A model generated the notes under the pieces. The model was not told where the DNA came from. It ran no database searches and worked only from the letters and a program-made list of their open reading frames with translations. DNA of 64,000 nucleotides from contig VNWV01000008.1 in NCBI GenBank assembly GCA_009801085.1, positions 1,116,001 through 1,180,000 of the forward strand, in the 5' to 3' direction. The position numbers were made by a program, and so were the translations under genes. The first letter of the stretch is position 1, and each line of letters begins with the position of its first letter. Origin of the DNA: Lasiodiplodia sp. COLG20. Taxonomy: Eukaryota; Ascomycota; Dothideomycetes; Botryosphaeriales; Botryosphaeriaceae. Below are positions 10,683 to 21,215 of this stretch, one piece after another.

Positions 10683-13600
10683 GTTGATGAGGATCGAAGA
10701 TGAAGTTGGTCTGGCTATCTGGAGGTTCTTCACAGTATATGAAGGCGGCTAAGGAGAGCTTTCTAGAAACAACATGATGAGAGACAATTTCGGATTCGCG
10801 CTTGCTGCTAGATTGAGTGCAAGACGCTGGGCAAACTTGGACTCACATGGCTCCGAAATAGAAGGAGGCGTTTGCTGTTCTTTTCACCCCTGGTCCCATT
10901 TTCCTTGAAACGTCCAGTCAAATCGCGCTTATTCCAGCAATGTATACGTCTTTCTGGGAAGTTGGGCCGGTAGGAGTCCCGCCGGACATACTTCCTGAAA
11001 AAGTCTAGAATCATGCACGAGCGGCTAAATCCTGGAAATGCGCACCTTTTCCGACCACAAAGTATTTCCTAAAAGCAAGAGTCTGTTCAGGGGGCATCAG
11101 AGGACATAGTTGCGTTTATCCTCAAAGGTAGGAGAAATAGGAAGGAGGCCAGAGCTGGCAGTAGACCGCCATTTCGAGTAGGAGTTCCGTGGGTTAGATG
11201 CTCTGTCGAACGGTCAGTTTGAAACACCCTTCGAGCGCCGTCACAGAAAATGGAGAGAAGAGAAGACTAAGCTCAGGGGCAAGTTCACAGCCTCGACTTG
11301 CGTGCAGCGTCAGACCACTCGCCAGCTTCTATCGCCGCGAATAATCTGGTGACTTTGCAAGTGTGTGGGACAGCTCAATTTGGGGCATTTTCCAGAAGCT
11401 GGACGTCCAAACAAGCTGTCGCGCGGTGTGACGCCAGTACCACGGTTGCACTGACAGACGTCCAGCATTGGCGATCGTCCCTTGCATCGGAAGCGAGGTA
11501 GGGGGCGTGGGATTGTGGGGTATGATGATGATGCTCGTGCATGGTGGCTTCCTTGGCGGCGCGTGGGGGTGCTCATTTCGGCGTTGAGTGGCCCATCGAA
11601 TAGTCGCAGAGTCGCTGTTCGCGAACCTAGGCGATGTAGAAAATTTTCGTCGGGGGGGTGTGTGCAAAAAGGGCGGGTTGTTTGCGAAACGCCCGCCTAT
11701 TCTCGCGCGGGGCCTGCGCAGACTTGTTTTGGCACCCACGGCTTGCAACGAGCGGAAGCGCAGGCGCAAGCATTTGCGCAAGTATGAGCGCAAGCGACAC
11801 ACAAAGGCCGCCCGCTCGCGGACGTACTTTCGGTTGGGTTGGGCGCAACTGGTGTCGTACGACGCAGATGGCGACCAGCGACGCCCGCAGCTCCCCCGCG
11901 CCATTGCGTCAGTGTCTGCACATGGAATCCACAACGCGCTTGACCGATCGCATACGCTTGATTTGGAGCGACTAATACAGAGAAGCAAATCGGGTACCAT
12001 CCATCACTGAGACGCAAACGCGAGCATGGGCCGCGCTGCAGCTTGCAATGCCTGCAGACCTGGCCCTTTAGGCTCTGTTCACCGCTACGCCTGTCGAGCA
12101 GCTGGATGCACGACGTCGAACGAGCCTCTCCGCCAGACCTAACGTTACACGATGCTGTAGTCCGTGCCGTCCCAGTCTTTCTCCCTTGTCTTGTCTTGTA
12201 TCCTGGGTTGAAATGGTGCTGTTTCGTCCCTGGTGACTTTAGGTGTGTCGGTCCTGTCAGACGCTGATGGCGGAACAGACTACGTGACGATGCGATTAGC
12301 GGAGCGAGAGGGTGCTGTGTAGCAAATTTTAGGCTGTTGGCAAAGTCACAGGCGGACTCAAACGCTGGGCTACCAATGCTGAGCTCGTGCTGGGGGAAAA
12401 TGCGGCTACTGCACGAATTTTCCCATCATGAGAATAGGAGCGCACCTTGCAGCCGCTGGGTGCGGTGCATTCTAGTCGCGCTCCAACGCAGATGTGGAGC
12501 TCGGTTCGTGCTCATCGTCTGGACTCAGCCCTTCTCCTCCGGATATGAAGCCAGGTTCCAACCTCGCCTCTGGAGCCGCCATTGTCGCATTTGCATACGT
12601 CCCTCAGCCGGGATGTTCACCCTTGGGGGCTAAGCGAGAGAGAATTTAGAGACCGCTGGAAAGTAAACGGGTACAATTATGGGTTAGAACTTAGACGTGC
12701 AGAGCTCCGATTTGGACACTGGAATGGTAGACGCGCCTTGGCTGCAGAGGCTATGCAGGCTGGTTTCCTGGGGCAGCTTCGCTCGGGAATTGTGTGAGAG
12801 CACTTGGAGGATCGTGTAGGAATGCCCAGCGCCATCTTCCCGCCTCTACGAAGGGATTAAGTCATCCGCACACCAAGTTCCGCGCGAGCCAAGCTGTGCC
12901 ATGGGCACCGACGACTGTGTGATTCTCCCAGATCTTTTCTTCGTCACACGCGCGCAATCAAGTACTGTGGTCTCGGTGGTGGTGACGTCCGGATGCGACT
13001 CCAACACCGCTCAAAAGCTTGAAGTCACCGGCTGCCCGAATGCTACTTCTGTGAAATTGAAAAGGACGGTGGGCGCACAGGGCACGATGCAATGCGGCAG
13101 CGCAAACACAAGACGTCGCGTCGCTTTTTTGACAGCAGAGGCACAAATCGGTCCAAGTAGCAAGCAAGACGAATTGATACCGGCGCGAATCTGAGATTTC
13201 CCAAGTCCAAAAATCTTCTTCCTCAAGGACCTGTTCAAGACAGATCACTCAACGAAAAAGGCAGAGAAGGTCGCGTCAGCCCGAAGTAGTGCAATACGAG
13301 CGACACTGTGCTCTCGAGTATGAGCGGCGCTCAGCGGCCCGAGAGCGGGTTCCAAAAATCAGGTTAATCAAAAGCTCCGAATCGGAGATAAAAGAGATTG
13401 ACCTTAAAAAGAACAAAATACTCTTGATCTGAGCCAAAAGGCAAAGAGAGCTGAAGAAGAAAAAGAGGATCCGGTCGAAAAACAACGGGTTTAATTAGGC
13501 AAGCGAGGACATGCCAGCCGATGGAGCGCATGAAAGCTAAGCGAGCATTTGACCTGGTAACGGTCGCGCGGAAGCAGCGACTGAGGATCATCACACAGCC

Positions 13601-14484
13601 GTATCTGCCAAGGGAGGTGCTGCGGGACACGCACGCGGCAGTTGACTGAAATATCCAGTGCCCAGCACCGCAAGAGCAGCATTCCATATGATTCTGTAGC
13701 AGAGTAGCGGGTCCGCATATGACAAGACAGTCTCGTCGAGAATACCTTTGGCGTATTTCTTCAGCAGCCAATAGGCGAATTGCCCGATGGCTGTTATTCA
13801 GCGGAGTTCAGTGGACCGTACTCCAGGAGGCAGGTGAATCGTTCATTTGGATTGCTGTGGACGTGAAAAATTTACATTTGGATCCGGATGTTCCCTTCAG
13901 CTGCCCACAAAAAAAAGCAAAATTGCACGTCGTCCGGGGGGCTCACAAACGCCACAGATTGTAAAACCAGCTCTGTCTGCGTGGCAAAGATCCGTAGAAT
14001 AACTGAATTAACGCTTTGCTTCCATCCAGAGACACTGGGAAAAATTCGTACGTCAGAGCGTGTATCTTGGTTTTTCCCCGCGAAGCTTGATCTTGCGACC
14101 AATTTGGATTCGGCAATCATGCACGCCAGTTTGAGAGTGTCTTGAGTCATCTCTAGGTTTTCCAGGTGCCCACAGTGTCACGCCGATCACACGAGAGTGA
14201 TCGGAATGATGGCAAAGGCACGCAAAATGACCGGGCGTGACAGAGTTGCTTCTTCTCTGGTCAGCTGTCACATATGTTCGGACGAGCTTTGCTCCCACAA
14301 TTATTGTCGGCCGTCAGACGTGTTGGCCACTGTGCCAGAAGCTTGATTGAACGAAGGCGCAATCAGCAGATCTCCCTCATCGCTGCCGATAAAAGGCGGG
14401 CGTGCCAGAGGTTGAAGGCATAGCAGGCAACTCAACACTGTGTGACAATCTAGACGAAGCAAAAGCTGAACCCAAGGCGTCAAA
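10683..14484. other. 3.8-kb stretch with no supported gene
   Basis: Open frames here (for example 11329-12000 on the minus strand) are Arg/Pro-rich, lack good starts and splice context, and overlap one another. I cannot support any of them. Several GC-rich blocks near 11.6-11.9 kb look promoter-like but carry no clear element. Confidence 0.5.
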
Positions 14485-14841
14485 ATGACGTCCCAGGAAG
14501 AATTCCCGGACTACTTCCCCATCAAAGATCAGATTTTGAGTATGTTGCCTCAATCACGCTCCTATTGCCTTCTGCTGACGCATCATAACGCAGGCTGCGC
14601 TAGATTCCTCTTCACCTCAGATGCAAGGACCGACGATCTTTTCATCATGATTTCGTGGGAGAAAGCAAACGGCTACTTCCCCTGGGTAGCGCGACTGTGG
14701 AAGAAGAATTCCTATGGACAGAAGGAACTGGCAAAGGGAAACCCAAAGACGAAAAAGGAGGATGCTTTCAAAAACTTGTTGCAAGTGTTACAAGAGAAAG
14801 CGGGTGATCAATTGGGTGCGGCTAGCTTTCAGTCGATGTGA
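14485..14841 (+). CDS. Family-1 small protein, 100 aa, two exons
   Basis: The exons are 14485-14539 and 14594-14841. The 54-nt intron (GTATGT ... CTGACGCATC ... CGCAG) is in phase 1 after residue 18 (KDQIL), the same position as in the relatives; REQIL in the gene at 10.1 kb is nearly the same motif. Intron retention would keep the frame, so both forms could be translated. The core has RFLFTSD, LFIMISWE, a basic middle (KTKK) and the helix EDAFKNLLQVLQEK. There is no signal peptide. It converges on the 90-aa relative at 15.1 kb. Function is unknown. Confidence 0.65.
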   Translation: MTSQEEFPDYFPIKDQILSMLPQSRSYCLLLTHHNAGCARFLFTSDARTDDLFIMISWEKANGYFPWVARLWKKNSYGQKELAKGNPKTKKEDAFKNLLQVLQEKAGDQLGAASFQSM

Positions 14842-15120
14842 GGGAGGAAAGGTCATGATTAGCTTCATGTGAGGCTTTCATGTGGCACATATCGCAGTAA
14901 ATCAAGTACTGAAGTGATGTCACTTCGTGTAGCACGAAACCTCTGTGCACCGAGAGAAAATAGTGAGTTGAAGACTTTCATGAGACCATCTCAATACCCG
15001 TGGTATCAATGTGCAAGCATCGCTGTGGGCCATAATCCCTTGCTCCACCGAAGAAAAGTCAGAAGCCCGAGCCCGTCATCCATTTGATTTGTAACGCAGT
15101 TCCGATAGGCGGCAGGCGAT

Positions 15121-15501
15121 TCAGTTGTCAGAGCTAAAACACCAACGATAAGCTTATGTGCTGATAGCGAGCAAGCGTGAGTAGGTCTTACTGAAGCATC
15201 TGGAGCAGCTCCTCATAGAGAAGGCTCAGAGCTTCGAAGCGGGTGCGGCCGGGGGCGCTGGGGCCCTTCTTGAGAAGAATGTTGTGGCCTTGAGTGTGGC
15301 AGCGAACCTCCCACCAGGGGCCACCCGGATCTTTGTTCTGGGAGACACAGGTGACGAAGACGTGCTCTACATCGAACAAGCGGGTATCGTATAGCTTCAT
15401 GAGCACTTCACAGTGTCAGAATCAAATCGCCTAATTATGAGTAGATGAAACTTACAGATGCACTTCCTTTCCATGATCTCCTGAGCTGGGGAGATAGGCA
15501 T
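15121..15501 (-). CDS. Family-1 small protein, 90 aa, three exons
   Basis: The exons are 15501-15456, 15405-15192 and 15133-15121. Intron 1 (50 nt, GTAAGT ... CTGACACTG, phase 1) follows residue 15 (RKCI). The second donor, GTAAGA at 15191, creates an immediate TAA if unspliced (ending LLQMLQ). If spliced in phase 2 the protein ends HSDN. Core: VEHVFVTCVS, WWEVRCHT, HNILLKKG and the helix FEALSLLYEELLQML, the clearest example of the family's strand-strand-strand-helix layout. There is no signal peptide. A TATA-like element lies about 150 bp upstream. Function is unknown. The last 13-nt exon is the least certain part. Confidence 0.62.
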
Positions 15502-15932
15502 GTTGATGGTGTTTTTTTTCTTAAAAAAAAACTTGAAAAAAAAAAAAGAGGATGAGTGAGCAGAGAGCTGGGCAGCGGTGGTGCGGGCGGGAGCGTGGGT
15601 GCGGAGGCAAGGTGTTGAGTGCGCAAGATCTTCCAAAGTATGGAAAGTAAGAGGGTATTTATACCCAGCATTGTGCTCGTTCCTTCCGCCGGCAGCTGCC
15701 AGTCGCGAGCGGTCCTTCCCAATCGGGTTGGGTGCTTTGATGGTCAGCTGCGGCAGAGCGCTACGTCTGTCGATCGCTCCACTCCCGCTGCGCCGCGCCA
15801 AACTTTATTCGCACCGCAGCTCTCTCCCACCCAGAAAAAAAGTCCCGACAGCTCAACACCACAGCTCTCGTATACCCTTCCCACGCCCGCACAACACCAC
15901 GGCACTGCGCGCGCGCATTGATCGAACTCGCA
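15502..15932. promoter_or_regulatory. Divergent promoter with TATA-like symmetric element
   Basis: The 431-bp gap lies between the 90-aa gene (minus) and the DUF2011-like gene (plus). At 15653-15666, five-base arms GGGTA and TACCC flank TTTA; on the minus strand this reads as a TATAAATA box about 152 bp before the ATG at 15501. Runs of T and A at 15511-15550 lie in the minus-strand leader. Confidence 0.45.
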
Positions 15933-16985
15933 ATGTTCGCTTTACCAGACGCAAAGCGGTAAGACCCTGTCGCCCGCATTACTCATCCCGCATTCCCGTC
16001 GCACCACCGCCTGCACCACCACAGCCTTCACACCAGACCGCCGCTGACCCAATTGACCTATATACACAGCGTCCGGCGCTCCGACCTCTTCTCCGCTCAT
16101 TCGCGCTCCGCATCCCCCGCCTCATCCACCCGCTCCGCCTCGTCCTCGCCCGACCCCGAAGCCGCCGCCGCCCTCCTCCGCGCACGGCTCGACGCACAGC
16201 TCGGCGCCACCGACACCACAACAAATCCCGCCCCCGACACCAACGACAACGCGCAAGACGAAGGCGACGAAGATGACGAGCTCGAATTCCGCCTCTTCGC
16301 CGCACCCACCAAGCCCGCAGCTACTACACCCGCTCCGCAACAACAGTCCTCCTCCGCCGCCGCACAATCCCAGCCCGCTGCCGTGCAAAAAATCCGCCTC
16401 CGGTCTCCCTCGCTCGACCCCGATAGGCCCGCTGGTTTCGTCAATCCCTCGCGCCCGCACTCATTTTACTTCGCGCCCGCCGCCGATTCGTCAGAGGCAA
16501 AGGAACAGCGCGAAGCGTACGTCGCCACGGCTGTCAGTGGTGCGGAAATTCTTGAGCGCGCGGCTTCGATACGGTGGCCGGGATGTGCGGTGCCGTGGAA
16601 GGTGTCTGTTTTGGATCCGGCGTCGGGGAAGCTGAGGAGGGCGTGTGTGAGACACGGGGAGCCTGCTGGTAGCGATGCGGATGATGGGGAGGAGAAGAAG
16701 GGTGGGAAAAGGCGGAAGAGCAAAAAGGCACGGGTGGCGCTGAGGAAGAAACGCGCGGCGGGCTTGGAACGCAAGGAGGCGGCGGAGCGGGCGGCGAAGG
16801 AGAAGGAGGAGGCGGAAAAGTTGAAGAGGCAAGAGAAGAATCGGAAGCAGAAGTTGAAGAGAAGAGAAAAGGAGAGGGCGAGGAAGGCTGCGGAGAGGAG
16901 CGAAGGTGGAGCTGCCACTGCTGGTGGTGAGGATGGTGGTGGAGAAAAGGATGAGGATGTGGTCATGGGAGAGGACGAGGACTGA
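15933..16985 (+). CDS. DUF2011-like basic protein, 313 aa
   Basis: The exons are 15933-15958 and 16070-16985; the first encodes MFALPDAK, and joining over the 111-nt intron gives DAKRVRRSDLF, typical of this fungal family as I recall it. Residues about 15-120 are Ser/Ala-rich and acidic. The conserved middle has EFRLFAAP, RPHSFYFAP and AVSGAEILERA ... RWPGCAVPWKV. The last 110 residues form a highly charged Lys/Arg/Glu helix with an acidic tail, suggesting a nuclear or nucleolar location. Biochemical role is unknown. The family name rests on remembered motifs, without a database search. It is divergent from the 90-aa family-1 gene. Confidence 0.75.
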
Positions 16986-17330
16986 ATTGGCCTGAGGACT
17001 CGGTGGTATAGTAGAGCCATCATTTCTCTACTACTCATGAATGAATCGCACGTTTCATAGGCTATCCTACGCTGTATGGATCTACCACCTTCGTAAAGTC
17101 TTTTGAGGTTATTCGCTCATGTAAAAGCCAGAAAGGGCTCCTTGTCCGTCCGTCCGTCCATCCGTTTCCCCATTATCATATCCCATTAAGCAAAGAAAGC
17201 CGGCCGGCAAGAAATTGATCAGTAAGAGAGCCGGCAAGTAAGAGAGGGCCACCACGCAAGGAAGGTGGCCAGCAAGAAAAGGGACCAGCAAGAAAGCCGG
17301 CCGAAAACCACCATCTTCCCCCACCCCAGA
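16986..17330. repeat. 3' gap with minisatellite and GTCC simple repeat
   Basis: Between two convergent genes lies a GTCC tetranucleotide run near 17144-17165. A degenerate repeat of GCCGGC followed by AAGAAA-like blocks, spaced about 18-25 bp, occupies 17193-17305. No coding signal is seen. Confidence 0.55.
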
Positions 17331-19171
17331 TCAACCACCCAAAACACCCTTGCACATCTCCGTCACCTTCCCCCGCCTCGCCTCCTTCAGCACCGCCTTA
17401 ACCTCCTCCTCCAACCTCCTCGCCGCTGGCACCTGCTCTCCCGCCGGCAGCATCCTGCCCACGACCGTCCTACCCCACTGCTCCAGCGCCCCGGCAAACA
17501 CGCCCGGCACGACCGCCATCCATATGCGCGCCGTCTGCACGCTGATGCCGAAACCGTTGCCCGTCGCGCGGAAGCCGCTGCTGTTGGTGGACGTGGTGCG
17601 GTGGTTGATGTAGTTGACGTAGCCGGCCCAGCGCGAACCGACGTCTTGCTGCACGGCGCGCGGGTGGCGGTGGTCGTCGCCGCTGGTGGGGGTGGCGGTG
17701 TTGGTCGTGGTGTTGGCGCTGCGGGAGGCGGAGGGGGGTGTGCATAGGATGTGCGTGGGGCCGCGGGAGGTGATGGTGAGGGCGACGCTGGACGCGGGGG
17801 TGCCGGTGCCGGAGCGCGGGGCGATGCTGGCGCGGATGGCCCAGAGGGAGGAGGACGAGGCGCTGTGGGGGCCGGGGGCCGGGCGGGAGAGTGCTGTGGC
17901 CGGGCACATCGGCGTGGGGTTGCGGATGGTGGTTTTGAGGGCCTCCAGGGTGGGGAGGGGGGTGTTGGGGGCGGCGGTGCTGTTGAGGGTATTAGTTGCG
18001 GTTCTTGCAAGGGTGATTGAGGTTGGAGGAGATGGGGAATGGGGGCCAGAAATGGGAAATATACTTACCCAGCCGGAAGTGCACCCTTCACCGTCCTCAT
18101 GATCTCCGCCTCGCCGTAGGAACGCGGATCTATGCAGAGCTTCGCCCAGCCCTTGGCTAGCTCCGCATTGAGGCACCTCTTTATCTCAGAAACCACCGTC
18201 TGGCCGACACGCTTGGGGCTTGCAGCCGTAAGGTCCCCGCCCGCAAGGAGCCTGAACGCAGCTACAAGCAACTGGTCCATAACCTGTCCGAAGACGGGCT
18301 TCCACACAGCCTCCGGAAGCAGCACCGGAAAGAGATCCGCGATCCCCGCCAGATTCTGAGTGCTGTAAGCGTGGAGATGGACACGCATGGAGCAGTTGCT
18401 GTAGAAGACCACCGGGATACCTTGGCCACCATGGGCACGAGTAGCCGCCGTCACCAAGAGCGGCCAGACATTGGGTAGTCCGTAGCCGGCGCGGGGATCA
18501 GCGAGCGTAACAGCACCAGGCGTCGTCGTGCCGTTGGAAGTGGAAGAGCCCGTAAACAGCAGGGCGGAGAACACTGAAACCACGTCGATCGGCGGAGAGC
18601 CATTGGGGCTTGTGTTGATGATGTGTAGAAGAAGAGAAGGATCCTGGTGCGAGTGCCAGATCGCACGGTTGGTGGAGAAGAACTGTGAGAAGCGCTCCAA
18701 AGTGGCACGAAGGGCAGACGCGGCGGCGCCGAGGGAAGTTTTGTAAGCCGCAACATTGGCGCAGAAGTTCGGCGGCTTAGATCCGCGGATGATGGCGATG
18801 CGTGAGAAGCAATAAATTGCGTTGCTTGTGTTCGCCGGGCGCTCATTCGTGACGTGGGCTGCGAGTGCTGTCACCTTCGAAAAGGCATCGGCAACGTCAT
18901 CAACGATAATGACGGCTCCAGGGCCGCGGGAAGCATTGTTGGAGGGTCGGCGGTAGTACGAGTGAATCAAGCTCCCCAGATGCAGGAGCTCGTCGATGGA
19001 AAGGCGGACGCTGTAGATGTGGATGTGCTGGCGCGAGCTCAGTAAACCCAGCACAGCCGGCGAGGTGCTCAAGCAGGCACCGTTATCGGCCGCCGGCATT
19101 TCATGCATGCGCCGCACGATGTCATCCATGTGCAAGCACGTGGGGCCCGCGTTGTTAGAAGAAGAGGCCAT
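17331..19171 (-). CDS. Orphan hypothetical protein, 583 aa
   Basis: The exons are 19171-18069 and 17979-17331, with an 89-nt intron (GTAAGT ... AACTAATACC ... AACAG). The frame is clean through both. I recognise no domain. The N-terminal 370 residues are of normal globular composition, with hydrophobic segments such as PGAVIIVDDVADAF and IPVVFYSNC. The region encoded by the start of exon 2 is Ser/Thr/Pro-rich, probably disordered. The last 100 residues become globular again (RWAGYVNYIN, ARIWMAVVPGVFAGALEQW) and end in a charged helix. No signal peptide or catalytic motif is evident. Confidence 0.7.
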
Positions 19172-21215
19172 CGTGATGGCGTCAAGGGCAGCGTAGTTGC
19201 TGTTGTAACGCGAAGACGACGACGTGGAGTTCGGGAGTGGAGTTGGAGAAGTGTTGGAGAGTTGAGCAGCGAAAACGAAGCACCATGTAGGCCTGGACCC
19301 TGAAAGCTATGACACGTCGAGAAACCGGCGCGCGCAGGACAAAGATATACGGTGCGAAGCTCGGGCCATTTCAGTCACTGACAGGTGTATGCATAACACT
19401 TCTCTTTCCTTGGCCACCCTACCAATCATAACACGGCCTACAAGGCTCCTGATAACACTGAAGTGTTAATTGGATGGTCCGAGCCACGGTAATTACTTAA
19501 TCCATGCCATGCAATAGGCATACACGCATATTCTGACAGGCACCAATAGAGCATCCGCTTCGCCTTTCCAATACTGTTCTGATGATCTATATGAGCTTCG
19601 CAGATTGTTTAGTGGACTTGCTATTCTTGCGTTCAGGCATGAAATGTCGAGGTGCGAATTTTCCCTTCTACTCCTGCAACACGCCAAAGGAACTCGTTCT
19701 CATCAAGTTGCAGCATGTGTTAAGCTTGCCCCTGACTCATGCCGTCTTGTGAACTCCAATAGCACTTGTTCGCACTTCTGGCGGAAAATTGATCCTTCAT
19801 TGGTGTTGAAGAGGCCATTACGGACTACGGCAGGTGTTTCCGATGAAAAGGCTACAACAGGTGCCACATTACGATAGCAGTCCCATATCCGCAAAGCTCA
19901 TACTTATCATGGGCTGGTTGGACTGGTTCTTCTTGCCGTTGAGCACACAGGGTTTCAGCAGTAATTGAAAGTGTCCTTGAGCCGATAGAGGATTTTCATG
20001 ACTTTTTTTTCCCAGAAATCATGTTTCACCAACAGACAAATATTGAGCATGCTTCTGCAAATTTTCAGCTACGTAATAGTAAGAAACGCAAAATCCACAT
20101 TGTCATTGCCTGATATTTCCTGGAGAAAGAAGACCTTCTCACTGCGTTGACTGGATTTCCGGACACAAGACTATGCTTCACATACATGAATACTGCAATT
20201 CTGCAATGCAAAGAGGCATTCCATGCATGTATACGAATGTTCTAAGATGAGCTATGAGTGGTTATACGACAGTTTCTTAGAGAATGGGTTGCCCGAACGA
20301 AGGCGTCTGGAGATATTCGCGGTTTCTACAAGATAATTCTTGTTGAATGACGCTTGCATCATTGACTCGCGTTTTCTTCGGAAGCCACGAGGAAATAAAA
20401 TTCGCTTCCAAGGCTTGGCCCGTATTGATCATAACGAGGGCCAAAAAGGGCAAAAAAAAAAAAAAAAAGCATTGTCAGGATCGTCCCACGAGAAAAATGA
20501 TTCCACAACAAATAGAGCATGGATTGGGAGCTCTCTTCGTTAAGAGTGGATGGCATAATTACAAGACAGTTCATGAGCTTACATGTTGAATAGCCCAGCT
20601 TTAAATTCTTATTTCAGCTCGAAATCCCAGATTATCCTGAACGCCTCCCTTCCGCCTTTCGCATACAGTCTAGAGTTAATTATGGACATATAAGAGCCTA
20701 GTTCCATCTTGCGATGGTCTCGAGTATAGTGCTGAATCAGTAACTCGCGTGCTCATATCTCTAAAGCAAAAAAGAACCTCCATGTGATGCCAAGGCGACG
20801 TGACTCTCCAGTAGAAATCAGATATCCATCGTGAAATGAGACAACGACCATAGATAGATAGGCATTTCCCGCTTGATCCAACACGGTGAATGCGCCCCCA
20901 ATCCGTCGCGATCCACATCTCGTTGTGATAAGCTTCTGGAAAGTTCAGCCGTGTCCAATAAGAAGCCATCTGCAAACTTCAGAGCGGATATGCCGGGATC
21001 GCTTCGAATTGTGGGGCCAGAGGAGCGGGTAGATCCGCCCCGCGTAGGGAACAGGGGTGGGAACCGTCTGCAAGGTTATCCCAGCCCGCCTTTCGTTTTC
21101 GGTGCTCGGGGGCAAGAGTCGAGCGAACCTTCTTTCCGATACGCTCCTTCGGTCCGTTTCCTTCTCTTTGATAGTTCGTCCCCTTTCAGCTCCTCGTGTC
21201 TCTCCCCCTCATATC
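19172..21215. other. 2-kb stretch with no supported gene
   Basis: This lies between the 3' end of the Zn2Cys6 gene and the start of the 583-aa gene. It is AT-richer than its flanks and contains an 18-base A run near 20451-20468. Only short open frames without splice context are present. Confidence 0.5.

Noticed and set aside
11329..12000. Minus-strand frame of 223 codons
   Set aside because: Starts with a non-ATG-like context, is Arg/Pro/Ser-rich with no domain, and is overlapped by equally long frames on both strands.
15435..15722. Minus-strand frame overlapping the 90-aa gene leader
   Set aside because: Runs through a T/A homopolymer tract and conflicts with the better supported spliced model.
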